This document shows, one piece after another, positions 42,001 through 48,028 of a stretch of 64,000 bases of DNA (position 1 is its first letter; every line of letters starts with the position of its first letter). Below the pieces are notes generated by a model. The model was not told the origin of the DNA. It searched no databases and worked only from the letters and a program-made list of their open reading frames with translations. The position numbers and the translations under genes are program-made. This DNA is from Littorina saxatilis (Eukaryota; Mollusca; Gastropoda; Littorinimorpha; Littorinidae): the NCBI RefSeq assembly GCF_037325665.1, contig NC_090261.1, positions 59,785,589 to 59,849,588 on the forward strand, written 5' to 3'.

Positions 42001-43708
42001 ACAATTTGTAAATGTGTTGAGTGTCTTGTCTCTATGTATAGTGAATCCAGTCTCTTTGTGCGATTTTTAAAGTTAGTTTTATTGGTCTACATTTGGGGTA
42101 AAAAAATAAAAAATAAAAAAATAAAATAAAATCCCTACCTACCGACCCTATTTCTTTTAGCCATGTTACCAGAAACAGACAATTTTTTTGTTGTTGCCTT
42201 ATCCACGTGTTTGAGAGATACCCCTCGCTAGTGACTGGCCTATAATGTCATGTGGGAAAGGATGCCTCAATAAAAAAGAGTATTCACTATTTCACAACCT
42301 GTACAAACCCGACAGTGTTATTTCTGAACATCTATTCTTTATTTCTTTATTTGTGTATTTGTTGGTGTGTGTTTTGGTGTGTTTGTGTGTGTGTGTGTGT
42401 GTTGTTTATTTGTGTGTTTGTTGGTGTGTGTTTTGCGTTTGTGTGTGTGTGTTGTTTATTTGTGTGTTTGTTGGTGTGTGTTTTGCGTTTGTGTGTGTGT
42501 GTGGTTGTTGTGGTTGTTGTTGTTGTTGGGGAAAAATGGGGCAAATGGAAGTGGTAATCAGCTTGAGATGTGTGTAGGTGGGTGGGGTATGAGGTGCGGT
42601 GATGGGAGATTGTCTTTCTCTGCTGGTATTCTTTACTTCTTAGCTCTTTGTCTGAACAGAAACTGGAGGGACACATATGACAACCTTCTCATTATCTGTT
42701 GCAGAACTTTGAAAAAAGTTTTCTAATGAACTCCACACCAACAAAAGCGCCTTCAGAAAAGAAGAAGAAGGAAGCTTTCAAGAAACTCATTGGCAGCATC
42801 ATAGGAGTAAGTATTCTCTTTCTTACAGTGATGTCGTTCATCAAAACAAAATGGAAATACAACAGCAACCAGTTTGGGTAAATTCTTCATCACATTTTTT
42901 GTCAAACGATCGCTGACTTCTTGAGGATTTTGTAAGGACCTACTTTGCTGAGTTGATAACAATGTAATGTTGTTCTTCTGCACAGTTGTTTCCTTCTACC
43001 AAAACACTACCCTCTTTGAGTTGTCAACTGTTAGTTGATGGTACTGTAGTGTTAGAAAACTTAAAGGTTTTACACATTTACGTTTTATGATCTTTTGGAA
43101 AATGGGACAGGGAGAGGACTCAGTGATAGCCAGTACTACCACTAAAAAATACTATTTGAAGATGGACTGCTTCCATATGATTGAGTCAGTCGACGTTCTG
43201 TCAGTATAAAGCTACAGCTAGTCATTCAGCAGACAGTACTTGACATGGATATGTCCTCACAGAACAAACTTGTGGTAAATTGTTGATTTGACCTTTTTGT
43301 GTCAATTTTGAACTAAAATGTGTCACTGGCCCTTCCTGTAAATTAATGTTTAAGAAATGATTTTCCAGCAGCTGCTTTGCATGCAGAAGAAGCGACAGAA
43401 TTTTTACGTGATGCCATTTTTCGCATTGCAACACCTTTTCAAAATTTGTTTGGCTTTTGATATTAGAGATTTCACAGAGGGTCAAAAACAGAGGTATTGG
43501 TTTTTTTGGATCAATATCGTATCTCTTTGAAGTATATGTTACTTTTTCCCTTGTGTTGCAGAAAGACCTCGGTCAGATGTTCAAGCGAGAGGTGCACTAC
43601 AAGAACCTGCCCCCAATGTTTGTGCGACGGCCCAAGAAGCAGAGGGTGGAGGTCCTGTCAGATGACGAAAGCTGTCTCTGTGCTCTTTTCGCAGCCGATG
43701 ATGTTTGA
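12298..43708 (+). CDS. XPO5: Exportin-5
   Basis: Karyopherin of the importin-beta/CRM1 family. With RanGTP it carries pre-miRNAs and other short double-stranded RNAs with 3' overhangs from nucleus to cytoplasm. Exons: 12298-12414, 17380-17501, 20340-20412, 20573-20710, 21144-21326, 22004-22192, 22542-22618, 23094-23193, 23518-23601, 25568-25693, 26213-26303, 26607-26720, 27079-27245, 27800-27895, 28259-28390, 28768-28874, 29866-29958, 30247-30346, 31621-31686, 32399-32514, 32950-33050, 33912-34008, 34422-34558, 35032-35129, 36152-36198, 36607-36698, 37417-37553, 38494-38598, 41115-41255, 41632-41691, 42705-42806, 43562-43708. All 32 join in phase to 3555 nt, 1184 residues (human 1204). Peptides aligning with human include [55 protein letters not shown]-equivalent [53 protein letters not shown] and [14 protein letters not shown]. 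Weak donors follow exon 1 (gtctga), exon 14 (gttggt), exon 23 (gtatcc) and exon 27 (gtacag). The C-terminal region from exon 27 on is least conserved. Confidence 0.95.
12461..13276. mobile_element. hAT-like non-autonomous DNA transposon in XPO5 intron 1, with a nested SINE
   Basis: Ends are ATGGGTGAAACT at the left and, inverted, AAGTTTCACCCAT at the right. An 8-bp flanking duplication with one mismatch (agagagtc 12453-12460; ggagagtc 13277-13284) points to the hAT superfamily. The interior holds a G/C-rich segment, a SINE (12546-12993) and no transposase frame. Confidence 0.65.
12546..12993 (-). mobile_element. tRNA-derived SINE type C, nested in the hAT-like element
   Basis: Read on the minus strand the head is GACTGGGTGGCCGAGTGGTA, with box B GAGTTCGACCC, like a leucine/serine-type tRNA. 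The body carries GATCCCACGATTGACAAAAG and TTGCCAGGCAAAATT-like motifs also found in 33098-33512, 50011-50420 and 63069-63446, so the body is shared among SINEs with different tRNA heads. Confidence 0.7.
13538..14186. mobile_element. pogo/Tigger-like MITE with CAGTAGTCCC ends
   Basis: TA-flanked. The left end CAGTAGTCCCTTCCATTTCC and the inverted right end CAGTAGTACCTGCCATATCC match at most positions. The interior is internally repetitive (CGGCC, ACGGTCAC, GGCCACTT) with no transposase. It is a different subfamily from the CAGTGGAACC elements. Confidence 0.65.
14580..14770. repeat. Minisatellite, about 55-bp units
   Basis: Repeats of ACCAAACATAACCAACA, TACTATACACGCACAGGCAA and AGAAAGCGACC in varying order, roughly four units. 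The minus-strand open frame through it is a by-product of the repeat. Confidence 0.7.
15487..16020. repeat. Tandem repeat of about 195 bp, three units
   Basis: Each unit contains 'atgcatcataactcccttat', 'atttctgtgacttaaaactc', a 'gaagatactagatatata' segment, 'acatggtcgga' and a 'ctttcgctc' end. Units start near 15487, 15697 and 15895; the last is partial. Confidence 0.7.
16395..17232. mobile_element. Unclassified interspersed element with ATATTTAGTCAAG ends
   Basis: It starts 'aagtcgcgtaaggcgaaaat ... caatatttagtcaagtag' and ends 'aatatttagtcaaaacttga' followed by ctaaata, so the last 30 bp are a small hairpin. The interior has two related AT-rich segments with 'tatatgtttttggaatcag' (about 16616 and 16752), a 'aaatttcataaagatcggtc' segment and a CA array (about 17125-17155). 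The arrangement suggests a non-autonomous element, but I cannot assign a superfamily. Confidence 0.55.
17590..19548 (+). mobile_element. 5'-truncated LINE (L1/Tx1-like), C-terminal ORF2 end
   Basis: Reading frames at 17667-18035, about 18030-18875 and 18935-19117 give the region downstream of a reverse transcriptase. Visible motifs are [51 protein letters not shown] and the terminal Cys/His motif [18 protein letters not shown], typical of L1/Tx1-clade ORF2 C-termini. The RT catalytic region is absent. A G-run (about 18007-18030) and a one-base shift near 18872 break the frame. A C-rich 3' UTR (C-run about 19346-19366) and a poly-A (about 19535-19547) end the copy. It lies in XPO5 intron 2 in the sense direction. 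Confidence 0.8.
19682..19790 (+). repeat. Imperfect 43-bp inverted repeat (hairpin) in XPO5 intron 2
   Basis: Arms 19682-19724 and 19748-19790 pair with six mismatches, including a run of AGTTTAGAGACTTTA with perfect pairing; the loop is 23 nt. It could be a foldback remnant of a MITE or a transcribed miRNA-like hairpin. No flanking target duplication was found. Confidence 0.7.
20962..21185 (+). repeat. Tandem duplication of the XPO5 exon 5 acceptor region
   Basis: Copy 1 (about 20962-21071) and copy 2 (about 21072-21185) share 'catgcctg(g/a)acttacga', 'gcccactacag', a pyrimidine-AG acceptor and the first exon bases 'ggcaac(t/g)cagacagagct' plus 'gaaggtgtt'. Only copy 2 continues into full exon 5 with a donor. 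Confidence 0.8.
21370..21532. mobile_element. pogo/Tigger-like MITE (CAGTGGAACC family)
   Basis: It runs from a decayed ACGGTGGAACACACCC to GGTGGGTTCCACTGTA. The interior has AAGACCTCTCCCTTTTTAAG and 'ttcataacatttgtaaaa' as in the other copies. It lies in XPO5 intron 5. Confidence 0.65.
21825..21904. repeat. Small perfect inverted repeat, 15-bp arms
   Basis: ACAAGAATTGTAGGT (21825-21839) and ACCTACAATTCTTGT (21890-21904) with a 50-nt AT-rich loop, 99 bp upstream of XPO5 exon 6. Possibly the footprint of a foldback element. Confidence 0.6.
23703..24244. mobile_element. pogo/Tigger-like MITE interrupted by SINE A2
   Basis: Starts TACAGTGGAACCCCCGTTTT (23705) and ends GGGGGTTCCACTGTA (24242). 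The insertion of a type A SINE between 23828 and 24196 splits it. It lies in XPO5 intron 9. Confidence 0.75.
23829..24195 (-). mobile_element. tRNA-derived SINE type A, copy 2
   Basis: Inverse orientation to copy 1, with the tRNA-like head at the right end (box B GTTCGAACTC-like inverse near 24130). Target-site duplication aaacatggtct at 23818-23828 and 24196-24206. It inserted into a pogo-like MITE. Confidence 0.85.
24338..25073. mobile_element. DNA transposon remnant with GTACTTTCCGGGT ends
   Basis: The left end CGTACTTTCCGGGTGACAAG and the inverted right end TCGTACTTTCCGGGTCATAA are terminal inverted repeats; CTTCGTTAT(A/C)TAAGACGC recurs near both ends. The centre contains a direct repeat of about 210 bp ('accttcttcccaggggtcaa ... 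gagtttaacagagt', near 24527 and 24717). No transposase is visible. It lies in XPO5 intron 9. Confidence 0.65.
25074..25550 (+). mobile_element. 3' end of a LINE with a TTATTG tail
   Basis: A short open frame, [20 protein letters not shown] then [15 protein letters not shown], resembles the very C-terminus of a CR1/Jockey-type ORF2. It is followed by a 3' UTR ending in repeated (GTTATT)n, about four or five units, as LINE tails often do. It is heavily 5' truncated and abuts the preceding DNA element. XPO5 exon 10 begins 18 bp downstream. Confidence 0.55.
28506..28600. repeat. GT-rich microsatellite
   Basis: GT array with GC and TT interruptions in XPO5 intron 15. Confidence 0.9.
28992..29580 (+). 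repeat. 72-bp minisatellite, eight units, open in one frame
   Basis: Eight near-identical units ('gggagctttgtgaagcaag ... ccatgtgacagagataccgt ... gatttagccttgggcagga'). Because 72 is a multiple of three, one frame stays open for 212 codons and reads as repeats of [20 protein letters not shown] plus GSFV. Units differ at only a few positions (A/G in the third codon, T/C in CTTGGG, T/A once). It lies in XPO5 intron 16 and is not joined to any exon. Treated as non-coding. Confidence 0.9.
30567..31521 (-). mobile_element. Non-autonomous Helitron-like element
   Basis: On the minus strand it starts TCTATATATATATACGACTT just after an A. It ends with the hairpin CCCGGCGAAGCCGGG, then TATTCCT and CTAG, just before a T. 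This is the Helitron layout: 5' TC, 3' hairpin plus CTRR, A/T insertion site and no target duplication. The interior contains two 120-130 bp direct copies ('cggttcagcgctgcgcgctg ... gagagcacgtgttgaaatat', about 31121 and 31312) and CA/CAGA arrays. There is no Rep/helicase frame. It lies in XPO5 intron 18. Confidence 0.8.
31920..32035 (-). mobile_element. Fragment of tRNA-derived SINE type A
   Basis: Inverse of the type A head: AACCCACCAGTGGCCGGGAT, TTGAACACTCAGTCG, and CTTGGCCATTGCGCCTGTC. The 3' body is missing. Confidence 0.6.
32130..32514 (+). repeat. Triplicated acceptor and 5' half of XPO5 exon 20
   Basis: Three head-to-tail units of about 120 bp, each with 'gtttctgttgcac(g/a)atttc' then AG and the exon start GTAGCAGAGCGAGGAGGG (GTAGAGCG in unit 2). 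The exon-like starts are 32159, 32280 and 32399. Only the third continues to the full exon with donor (gttagt after 32514). Unit 1 reads [20 protein letters not shown] then meets TAA at 32255-32257; unit 2 runs into TAG at the third acceptor. Neither has a convincing donor. Confidence 0.85.
33098..33512 (-). mobile_element. tRNA-derived SINE type B with the long body
   Basis: Head at the right (inverse of ATATAGCTCAGTTGGTAGCG and GTGAGTTCGATCCCAGGTTC). The body has CAATCGTGGGATCTTTAACG and 'tgcagccatttcggcgcata'; the tail is an (ATTG)n-type run near 33098-33118. Nearly identical to the copy at 50011-50420. Confidence 0.8.
34060..34224. mobile_element. pogo/Tigger-like MITE, decayed
   Basis: Starts TACTGTGGAACCCCCTTTTA and ends AAGAAGGTTCTATTGTA, with GGTCAATTTGCAGAGGGTGT inside. 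It is followed by a short GA-rich tandem duplication (about 34225-34285). Confidence 0.6.
35302..35700 (+). mobile_element. Interspersed repeat ending GACGTTAAACACCAAATAAA
   Basis: Begins near a C-run with 'gatgctccccagcatgtcgt' then aagaggcgactaac. It ends with 'gtcgcgatataaccttgaac', ggttgaaaacgacg and ttaaacaccaaataaagaaa. This end is a SINE/LINE tail type common in molluscan sequence. It has two C-runs (about 35311-35328 and 35619-35632). The family name is not assigned. Confidence 0.55.
35838..36036. repeat. Long GT microsatellite, about 200 bp
   Basis: GT array with TTG interruptions in XPO5 intron 24, the longest simple repeat in the window. A SINE type B fragment (about 35700-35810) precedes it. 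Confidence 0.95.
36254..36432. mobile_element. pogo/Tigger-like MITE (CAGTGGAACC family)
   Basis: TACAGTGGAACCCCCCCATT at the left and GAAGGGGGGGTTCCATGTTA at the right. The interior has an expanded C-run (about 36283-36309). It lies in XPO5 intron 25. Confidence 0.65.
36907..37130. mobile_element. MITE with TTAACCCTTACACCGG ends (224 bp)
   Basis: TTAACCCTTACACCGG at the left pairs partly with CCAGCCTAAGGGTTAA at the right. Inside, the palindrome CGACATATGTCG occurs twice, each followed by a 'gacaacca' motif (about 37051 and 37097). Non-coding; XPO5 intron 26. A LINE-tail-like segment ('ctatagcgcaagttcc ... ggcgctttacaaattc') follows at about 37190-37240. Confidence 0.6.
37555..37829. mobile_element. 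pogo/Tigger-like MITE abutting the XPO5 exon 27 donor
   Basis: The left end TACAGTGGAAATCCCTTTTA begins one base after the G of the splice-site GT. The right end is 'ggcattctactgta'. A SINE fragment (about 37700-37790; 'ttactttattgtcccattcg', as at 45372-45676) is inserted within. The donor of exon 27 (gtacag) is therefore formed at and by the MITE boundary. Confidence 0.65.
38655..39226. mobile_element. Tigger-like MITE with CAGTGGTACCTG ends, interrupted by SINE A3
   Basis: TA-flanked, with CAGTGGTACCTG at the left and CAGGTACCACTG at the right as perfect 12-bp inverted ends. The interior has repeated 'atgaaaggacat' and 'atgagaggacacc' motifs. Related fragments lie near 49664-49855 and 60361-60500. 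It is split by a type A SINE. Confidence 0.75.
38820..39202 (-). mobile_element. tRNA-derived SINE type A, copy 3
   Basis: Inverse orientation. Target-site duplication gtccttttatct at 38808-38819 and 39203-39214. Head at the right (inverse box B GGGATTCGAACCC near 39136). It is nested in the Tigger-like MITE. Confidence 0.85.
39263..39510. mobile_element. SINE fragments (type B head and body pieces)
   Basis: 'gaggttaccctcatgaaaac ... aaagtgagctgccatac' matches 35170-35250 and, inverted, 2850-2930. It is followed by an inverted type B head remnant (CAAAGTTGACTCTAG; CTACCAATTGAGCTAACTCC). Confidence 0.5.
39893..40641 (+). mobile_element. 0.8-kb AAGGTCA-rich repeat, copy 1
   Basis: It begins 'tgactcacatgcgtagcaaa' with a small foldback (agtgagtc) and a CCGTCCGTCCGTCCG run. 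It ends 'gcatgtgagtcgtatgggct' then ttgcccttcttgtt, so gactcacatgc/gcatgtgagtc are inverted ends. A possible flanking duplication ACTTTT lies on both sides. About eight TCAAGGTCA or TGACCTTGA motifs occur inside. No enzyme is encoded; the superfamily is unknown. It lies in XPO5 intron 28. Confidence 0.7.
40711..41052 (-). mobile_element. tRNA-derived SINE type B/A composite
   Basis: The right end is an inverted type B head (inverse of GTAGCTCAGTCGGTAGCGCG). The left part is the type A tail (inverse of CGGTCATACACGTAAAAGCC), a composite shared with 53701-54041. Target-site duplication gtcttggtgag at 40700-40710 and 41053-41063. It ends 62 bp upstream of XPO5 exon 29. Confidence 0.85.
41834..42200. 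mobile_element. MITE with GTCTGTTTCTGGT ends
   Basis: The left AAAATTTGTCTGTTTCTGGT and the inverted right end AAAATTGTCTGTTTCTGGT are near-identical inverted ends, followed inward by ACCGACCCTA repeats near both ends. Non-coding; XPO5 intron 30. Confidence 0.65.
42350..42520. repeat. GT-rich minisatellite
   Basis: About three units of 'tgtttgttggtgtgtgtttt' plus gcgtttgtgtgtgtg, ending in GTT repeats. It lies 185 bp upstream of XPO5 exon 31. Confidence 0.8.
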
Positions 43709-43790
43709 TGATGTCAGCGACATCAGTCTCCTTGACAACAAAAGATGGCTGATGACATCAGCAACATCAGTTTCTTTGACAACGAAGAAA
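43700..43790 (+). repeat. Short tandem duplication across the XPO5 stop codon
   Basis: GATGATGTCAGCGACATCAG TCTCCTTGACAAC is followed by GATGACATCAGCAACATCAG TTTCTTTGACAAC, the two units being out of frame with each other. The second unit reads DDISNISFFDNEEMNEEGG in an open frame to a TAG near 43850, an acidic stretch that looks coding but lies after the XPO5 stop. Either old C-terminal coding sequence or chance. Confidence 0.5.
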
Positions 43791-43844
43791 TGAACGAGGA
43801 GGGTGGATCTGGTAAAAAGACTGGCCGTTTGGTATTATGTGCAT

Positions 43845-44640
43845 GTGGCTAGCAGCCTGTCAGTCTGTGTTCAGTCTCTAACATGGCTAGCTAAACCAGT
43901 GCTAAACACTGGAGCTTCCGTGTATCAGTGTATAAGGTTATCAGGTGTGTTAATGAAATGCCAACAGCGTCAATTGACATTCGTGACTAGCGGCCTGTCA
44001 GACTGTGTTCAGTGTCGTACATGGCTAGCTAAACCAGTGCTAAACACTGGAGCTTCCGTGTATCAGTGTTTTAGGTTATCAGGTGTGTTAATGAAATGCC
44101 AACAGCGTCAATTGACATTCGTGACTAGCGGCCTGTCAGACTGTGTTCAGTGTCGTACATGGCTAGCTAAACCAGTGCGCAACACTGGAGCGTCGTGACT
44201 AGCGGCCTGTCAGACTGTGTTCAGTGTCGTACATGGCTAGCTAAACCAGTGCGCAACACTGGAGCTTCCGTGTTTCAATGTATATGGTTATCAGGTGTAA
44301 TCATGAAATGCGATGGCTAGCGGCCTGTCAGTCTGTTCAGTGTCGTACATGGCTAGCTAAACCAGTGCGCAACACTGGAGCGTCATGACTAGCGGCCTGT
44401 CAGACTGTGTTCAGTGTCGTACATGGCTAGCTAAACCAGTGCGCAACACTGGAGCTTCCGTGTTTCAATGTATATGGTTATCAGGTGTAATCATGAAATG
44501 CGATGGCTAGCGGCCTGTCAGTCTGTGTTCAGTGTCGTACATGGCTAGCTAAACCAAAGCTTCTGTGTGTCGGTGTATAAGGTTATCAGGTGTGTTAATG
44601 AAATGCCAACAGCGTCAAAGTGACATTGGTGGCTAGCGGC
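43845..44640. repeat. Satellite downstream of XPO5, alternating 138-bp and about 72-bp units
   Basis: Units begin with g(a/g)ctagcggcctgtcag at about 43848, 43986, 44124, 44196, 44315, 44390, 44506 and 44632. They contain 'gtcgtacatggctagctaaa' and, in long units, 'ggttatcaggtgtgttaatg' and 'aaatgccaacagcgtcaa'. The 138-bp unit is a multiple of three, which explains a 131-codon open frame. The array ends just before the palindrome. Confidence 0.85.
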
Positions 44641-44708
44641 AATGACTGGGATTGGCAACACACTTTGAGATCTAAACAACGAAGTGACTGTGGTAAGATG
44701 AACAAAGT

Positions 44709-44990
44709 TAAAAAACAAAGGAATACTGTACTCACCAATACAAGAACGGGACAAGACGGTACGAATTTTCGCTTATGGAAGCTTCATCAGGAAAAACAAG
44801 AACACAAAAGACAACAAAAAGCAGACGCAACACGGAACGAACTTCTTTCAAACCTTGTTCGTTCCGTGTTGCGTCTGCTTTTTGTTGTCTTTTGTGTTCT
44901 TGTTTTTCCTGATGAAGCTTCCATAAGCGAAAATTCGTACCGTCTTGTCCCGTTCTTGTATTGGTGAGTACAGTATTCCTTTGTTTTTTA
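44709..44990. repeat. Perfect long palindrome, 134-bp arms with 14-nt spacer
   Basis: Arms 44709-44842 and 44857-44990 are exact reverse complements; the spacer is ttctttcaaacctt. Just beyond the arms the sequence still pairs imperfectly (caaagtt against cactttg). A direct repeat cactttgagat lies on both sides (44661-44671 and 44991-45001), possibly a target duplication. It lies about 1 kb past the XPO5 stop, plausibly in the 3' UTR. A foldback element, inverted duplication or assembly artefact would all fit. Confidence 0.9.
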
Positions 44991-45371
44991 CACTTTGAGA
45001 TGTTATGTTTCTCTGTGCAGTGACAACGTGACGCTTTTTGTTGACCTGAGTATGTGACTTTTTTTTTTAATGTGGTGATGGCTCATCATTCAATGTTTAT
45101 TCTCTTGCAAGAGGTGCTGTCAGATTTTAAAGTGGAAAAGACGCTGACAATGATAATTTGGTGCTGATCTTAATCAGCCAAGAAGGCTTCCACTGGTTTT
45201 TGGTCTTGTCCAGTATATGTATATGGCACAGCATCAGACTCGTTCAATGAAGTGACGCAGAAAAAAAAGTAGTGATGCCATCCTGCAATGTTACAGTCAA
45301 GCACCATTGTTCAGCTTATTCACCATACATGCGACAGATTGTCAGACTATAACAAGCAGTGAGATATCATT

Positions 45372-45676
45372 TTCATTTCATTTTCATAACTTTATTGTCC
45401 CATCACTGGGAAAGTCGGGTCGCTTCCTCCCAGTGGAAAGCTAGCAGCAACAGAGTCGCGCTACCCAGGTGTGGGCATGTTTCGGTGTAATCAGCCACCT
45501 GCACTTATGGGAGAATGACCGAGGTCTTTTAAGTGCCACAGTGGTGACATGGGAGTGGAACATGGATACCGTCTCTGAGTCTGCACATAAAGTTGACCCG
45601 TATCCGACCTGGCCCGGATTGGAACCTGTGACCCGCGGATCACAAGTCCAGTGCTCTACCCACTGAGCTACTACAT
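45372..45676 (-). mobile_element. tRNA-derived SINE type D
   Basis: Read on the minus strand the head is GTAGTAGCTCAGTGGGTAGA, with a box-B-like CACAGGTTCCAATCC. The body includes CGGTCATTCTCCCATAAGTG and the tail GGGACAATAAAGTTATGAAA followed by ATG/A repeats. A fragment of the same family lies inside 37555-37829. Confidence 0.75.
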
Positions 45677-46269
45677 GAATGCTATTTGCGCTGAGACGTT
45701 CATTATTATGCTGAGAGGTTGCCATATTAATCTAAGGCTCCACGGTCAGTTGCATTTTGACATAAAAAGGTCAAATCAGTCATCCCTTTTTTTCCAACAG
45801 ATTTATGGTTTGGGTATCATGAGTTATTCTTACTTTGGCTGTTATTTGATATTTGAATTGCTATCTGTGGCCTTGTGATTACGTTGTGAATGTAACACAG
45901 CTACCATATCAATATTGCCTTTTCTAAGTCCAGTGCCATGGTGCGTGCCTGTGTGCTTGACAAACAAAACCATTAGTGTTGGATAAAGTGTAATGTATGC
46001 ATCATTGCATGGCAGTGAAAAAGAAATCATATTGTTTTCTGATTGAAGTTCAGATCTTGCAATTTTGTTGTTGTTCTTTCTCTTTACTGTTTTTGCCATC
46101 AATGTGTATACTTTGGTTGAAATATTATTTTGTCACTTAGATGTATTTCTGTTGTAAGTTTATTGTTTCTTAGGTGTTACTTGTATTGAAAAGCCACAAC
46201 AGTATAATGTTATTGCTTTGTTGTTGTTCTTTGGCCATTTACGTTGAATGACTTGTTATACATTGACAT

Positions 46270-46630
46270 TGATAGTTTTATTCTTCTTCTTCTTCGTCGT
46301 TCGCTAGTTAGTTTTATCATAAGAACCTTTTCTAATTCCTATTAACTCGATGTTCTTTAACTATATTTATACATAAATGCATATTGTAAAGCAGTATGCA
46401 TTGTTAGAGGATTTTTTAGTAGCAGTGTTTAAATGTCGAAGCTGCTTTTCCCATTTTTACCCAAGAGACCGACTGTATATTGTGTTATTGTATTTGTCAG
46501 ACTTGATTGTACCAAGTCCCTACACATGTTGTAATGCGCTTAGAGCCAAATATTTTTGTTTTTTTGTAAGGGATAGGCGCAATATAAATACATTTTATTA
46601 TTATTTTTATATAATATATATATATATTTT
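46270..46630 (+). mobile_element. Retroelement 3' tail-like repeat
   Basis: Contains 'gtaatgcgcttagagcc' then a T-run and 'ggcgcaatataaatacattt' followed by TTATT and TATA runs, a tail form common on invertebrate LINEs and their SINEs. Upstream is AT-rich, with TTC repeats at about 46281. No enzyme region. The XPO5 polyadenylation site may lie around here, but I could not place it. Confidence 0.4.
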
Positions 46631-47429
46631 TTAAATAATCAAAAAAGGAGCAATTTCTTGTCTGCAGCAGTGAAGTTGATAACACTACACAAATGCAATG
46701 TACTTTAACAATGAAACCAACAGAAAGCCTGCAGTCCACAATTTTAATTATATTGACCAGAAAGAAAAACAAAAATATATAAAGAAAAGAAGAAAAAAAG
46801 AAAGAAAGAAAGGAAGAACGCGCACCAAAGATAATTACGTACTTACCACCATGACTTTGACAATACACTATACATCACATGCCGTCATTCCTTACGTATT
46901 ACCATTCTGAAGGAGTCAGCGACAGGATGCCAAAAATTTCTTTTCTTTTTGTTTTTATATTGGCCAGGCATAATACTGCTAAATATGTAGCAGTTTTCCT
47001 ATTATATAGATTGTAAATTTGTTGACCCGGTGGAAAACCGTGAAAGTTGTAGATAAGAAACAAACGACGTCCTTTGTTTAGCTCTGCAGATCTATTGTCT
47101 CGTGCGTGCAATTGTTATTTACTCACTTTTATGTCTAGTTTTTACCTCGCGTTGTAAATCTAATCTGTGTGAAGTGAACTGGTTGTGATTTCATTGTTGC
47201 TTACAGTTGTAGATATATATATTTTTTTTAAATCAAATGAAATTTTCTGAAGCAATTTAGAATTTTTTGGGGGAAATGACATTTTCTGAACCATTTTCTG
47301 GAAGATGTGATTCCTTCTTTTGCCTGAAATCCAGTTTGTTACTTTGTTGACAGAGCTTTTCATGGTCATTTATACATTATTGAGAACTTTGTTTTAATCA
47401 ATCAATCAGCAGATGTACAAATATTTGTG

Positions 47430-47520
47430 TGTGTGTGGGGGGGGGGGGGGTAAGAACACATCCCCCCCACATCCCCCCACAAGATAAGGACACATATCCC
47501 CCCCCCACACACACACTTGG
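47430..47520. repeat. G-run and C-run cluster
   Basis: GT array, then G14, then CCCCCCCAC repeats and a CA array. The G and C tracts are complementary and could form a hairpin. Nothing else of note is seen between 46630 and 48028. Confidence 0.7.
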
Positions 47521-48028
47521 GAAGTGTCATTTGACACTATTGATTACTTTGTTTAGTTTGTAAAAATAACATCATTTGGGCATCATTTTACTCCTCATGA
47601 AGTATTTGGGTGAAGGAATTGTGTGTGCTACCACACTGTATCATTCCGTGTTTAAAGTGGCCTTAATTACACATTCCCGGCAAAGTATTGCAGTTGCAGA
47701 TGTGTGTTGTTGCATCCTAAATCGGATGAAAATGGATTGTTGTTGTTCTCTCTGTTTCATTGTGTAATTGTATCGTGTCTCTGCCGGTGTTTAGTTGTGC
47801 TGAGACAGGGTTGGAGGTCTCATCTTTAATTTACTTGTTGTTGATTGGAGAGCGGCATTTGATATTCATCCAGTTGAGCAGGCATACTTCCATGTCCGTG
47901 AGCCTGTACGTGAGCTTGTCTGTGCACGTGTTCTTGGTAACTGCATCATCAAGTATTGTACTCACTCTTTGTGCCATTGAGGATATTAACCAGAATTTTT
48001 GTTTAGATGTGGACAACTATTGCACCAC

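Noticed and set aside
43803-44198. 131-codon open frame downstream of XPO5
   Set aside because: It is the satellite read in one frame; the 138-bp unit length keeps it open. No recognisable domain.
44620-44967. 115-codon open frame across the palindrome
   Set aside because: The second half is forced by the inverted arm. No similarity to known proteins is recognised.
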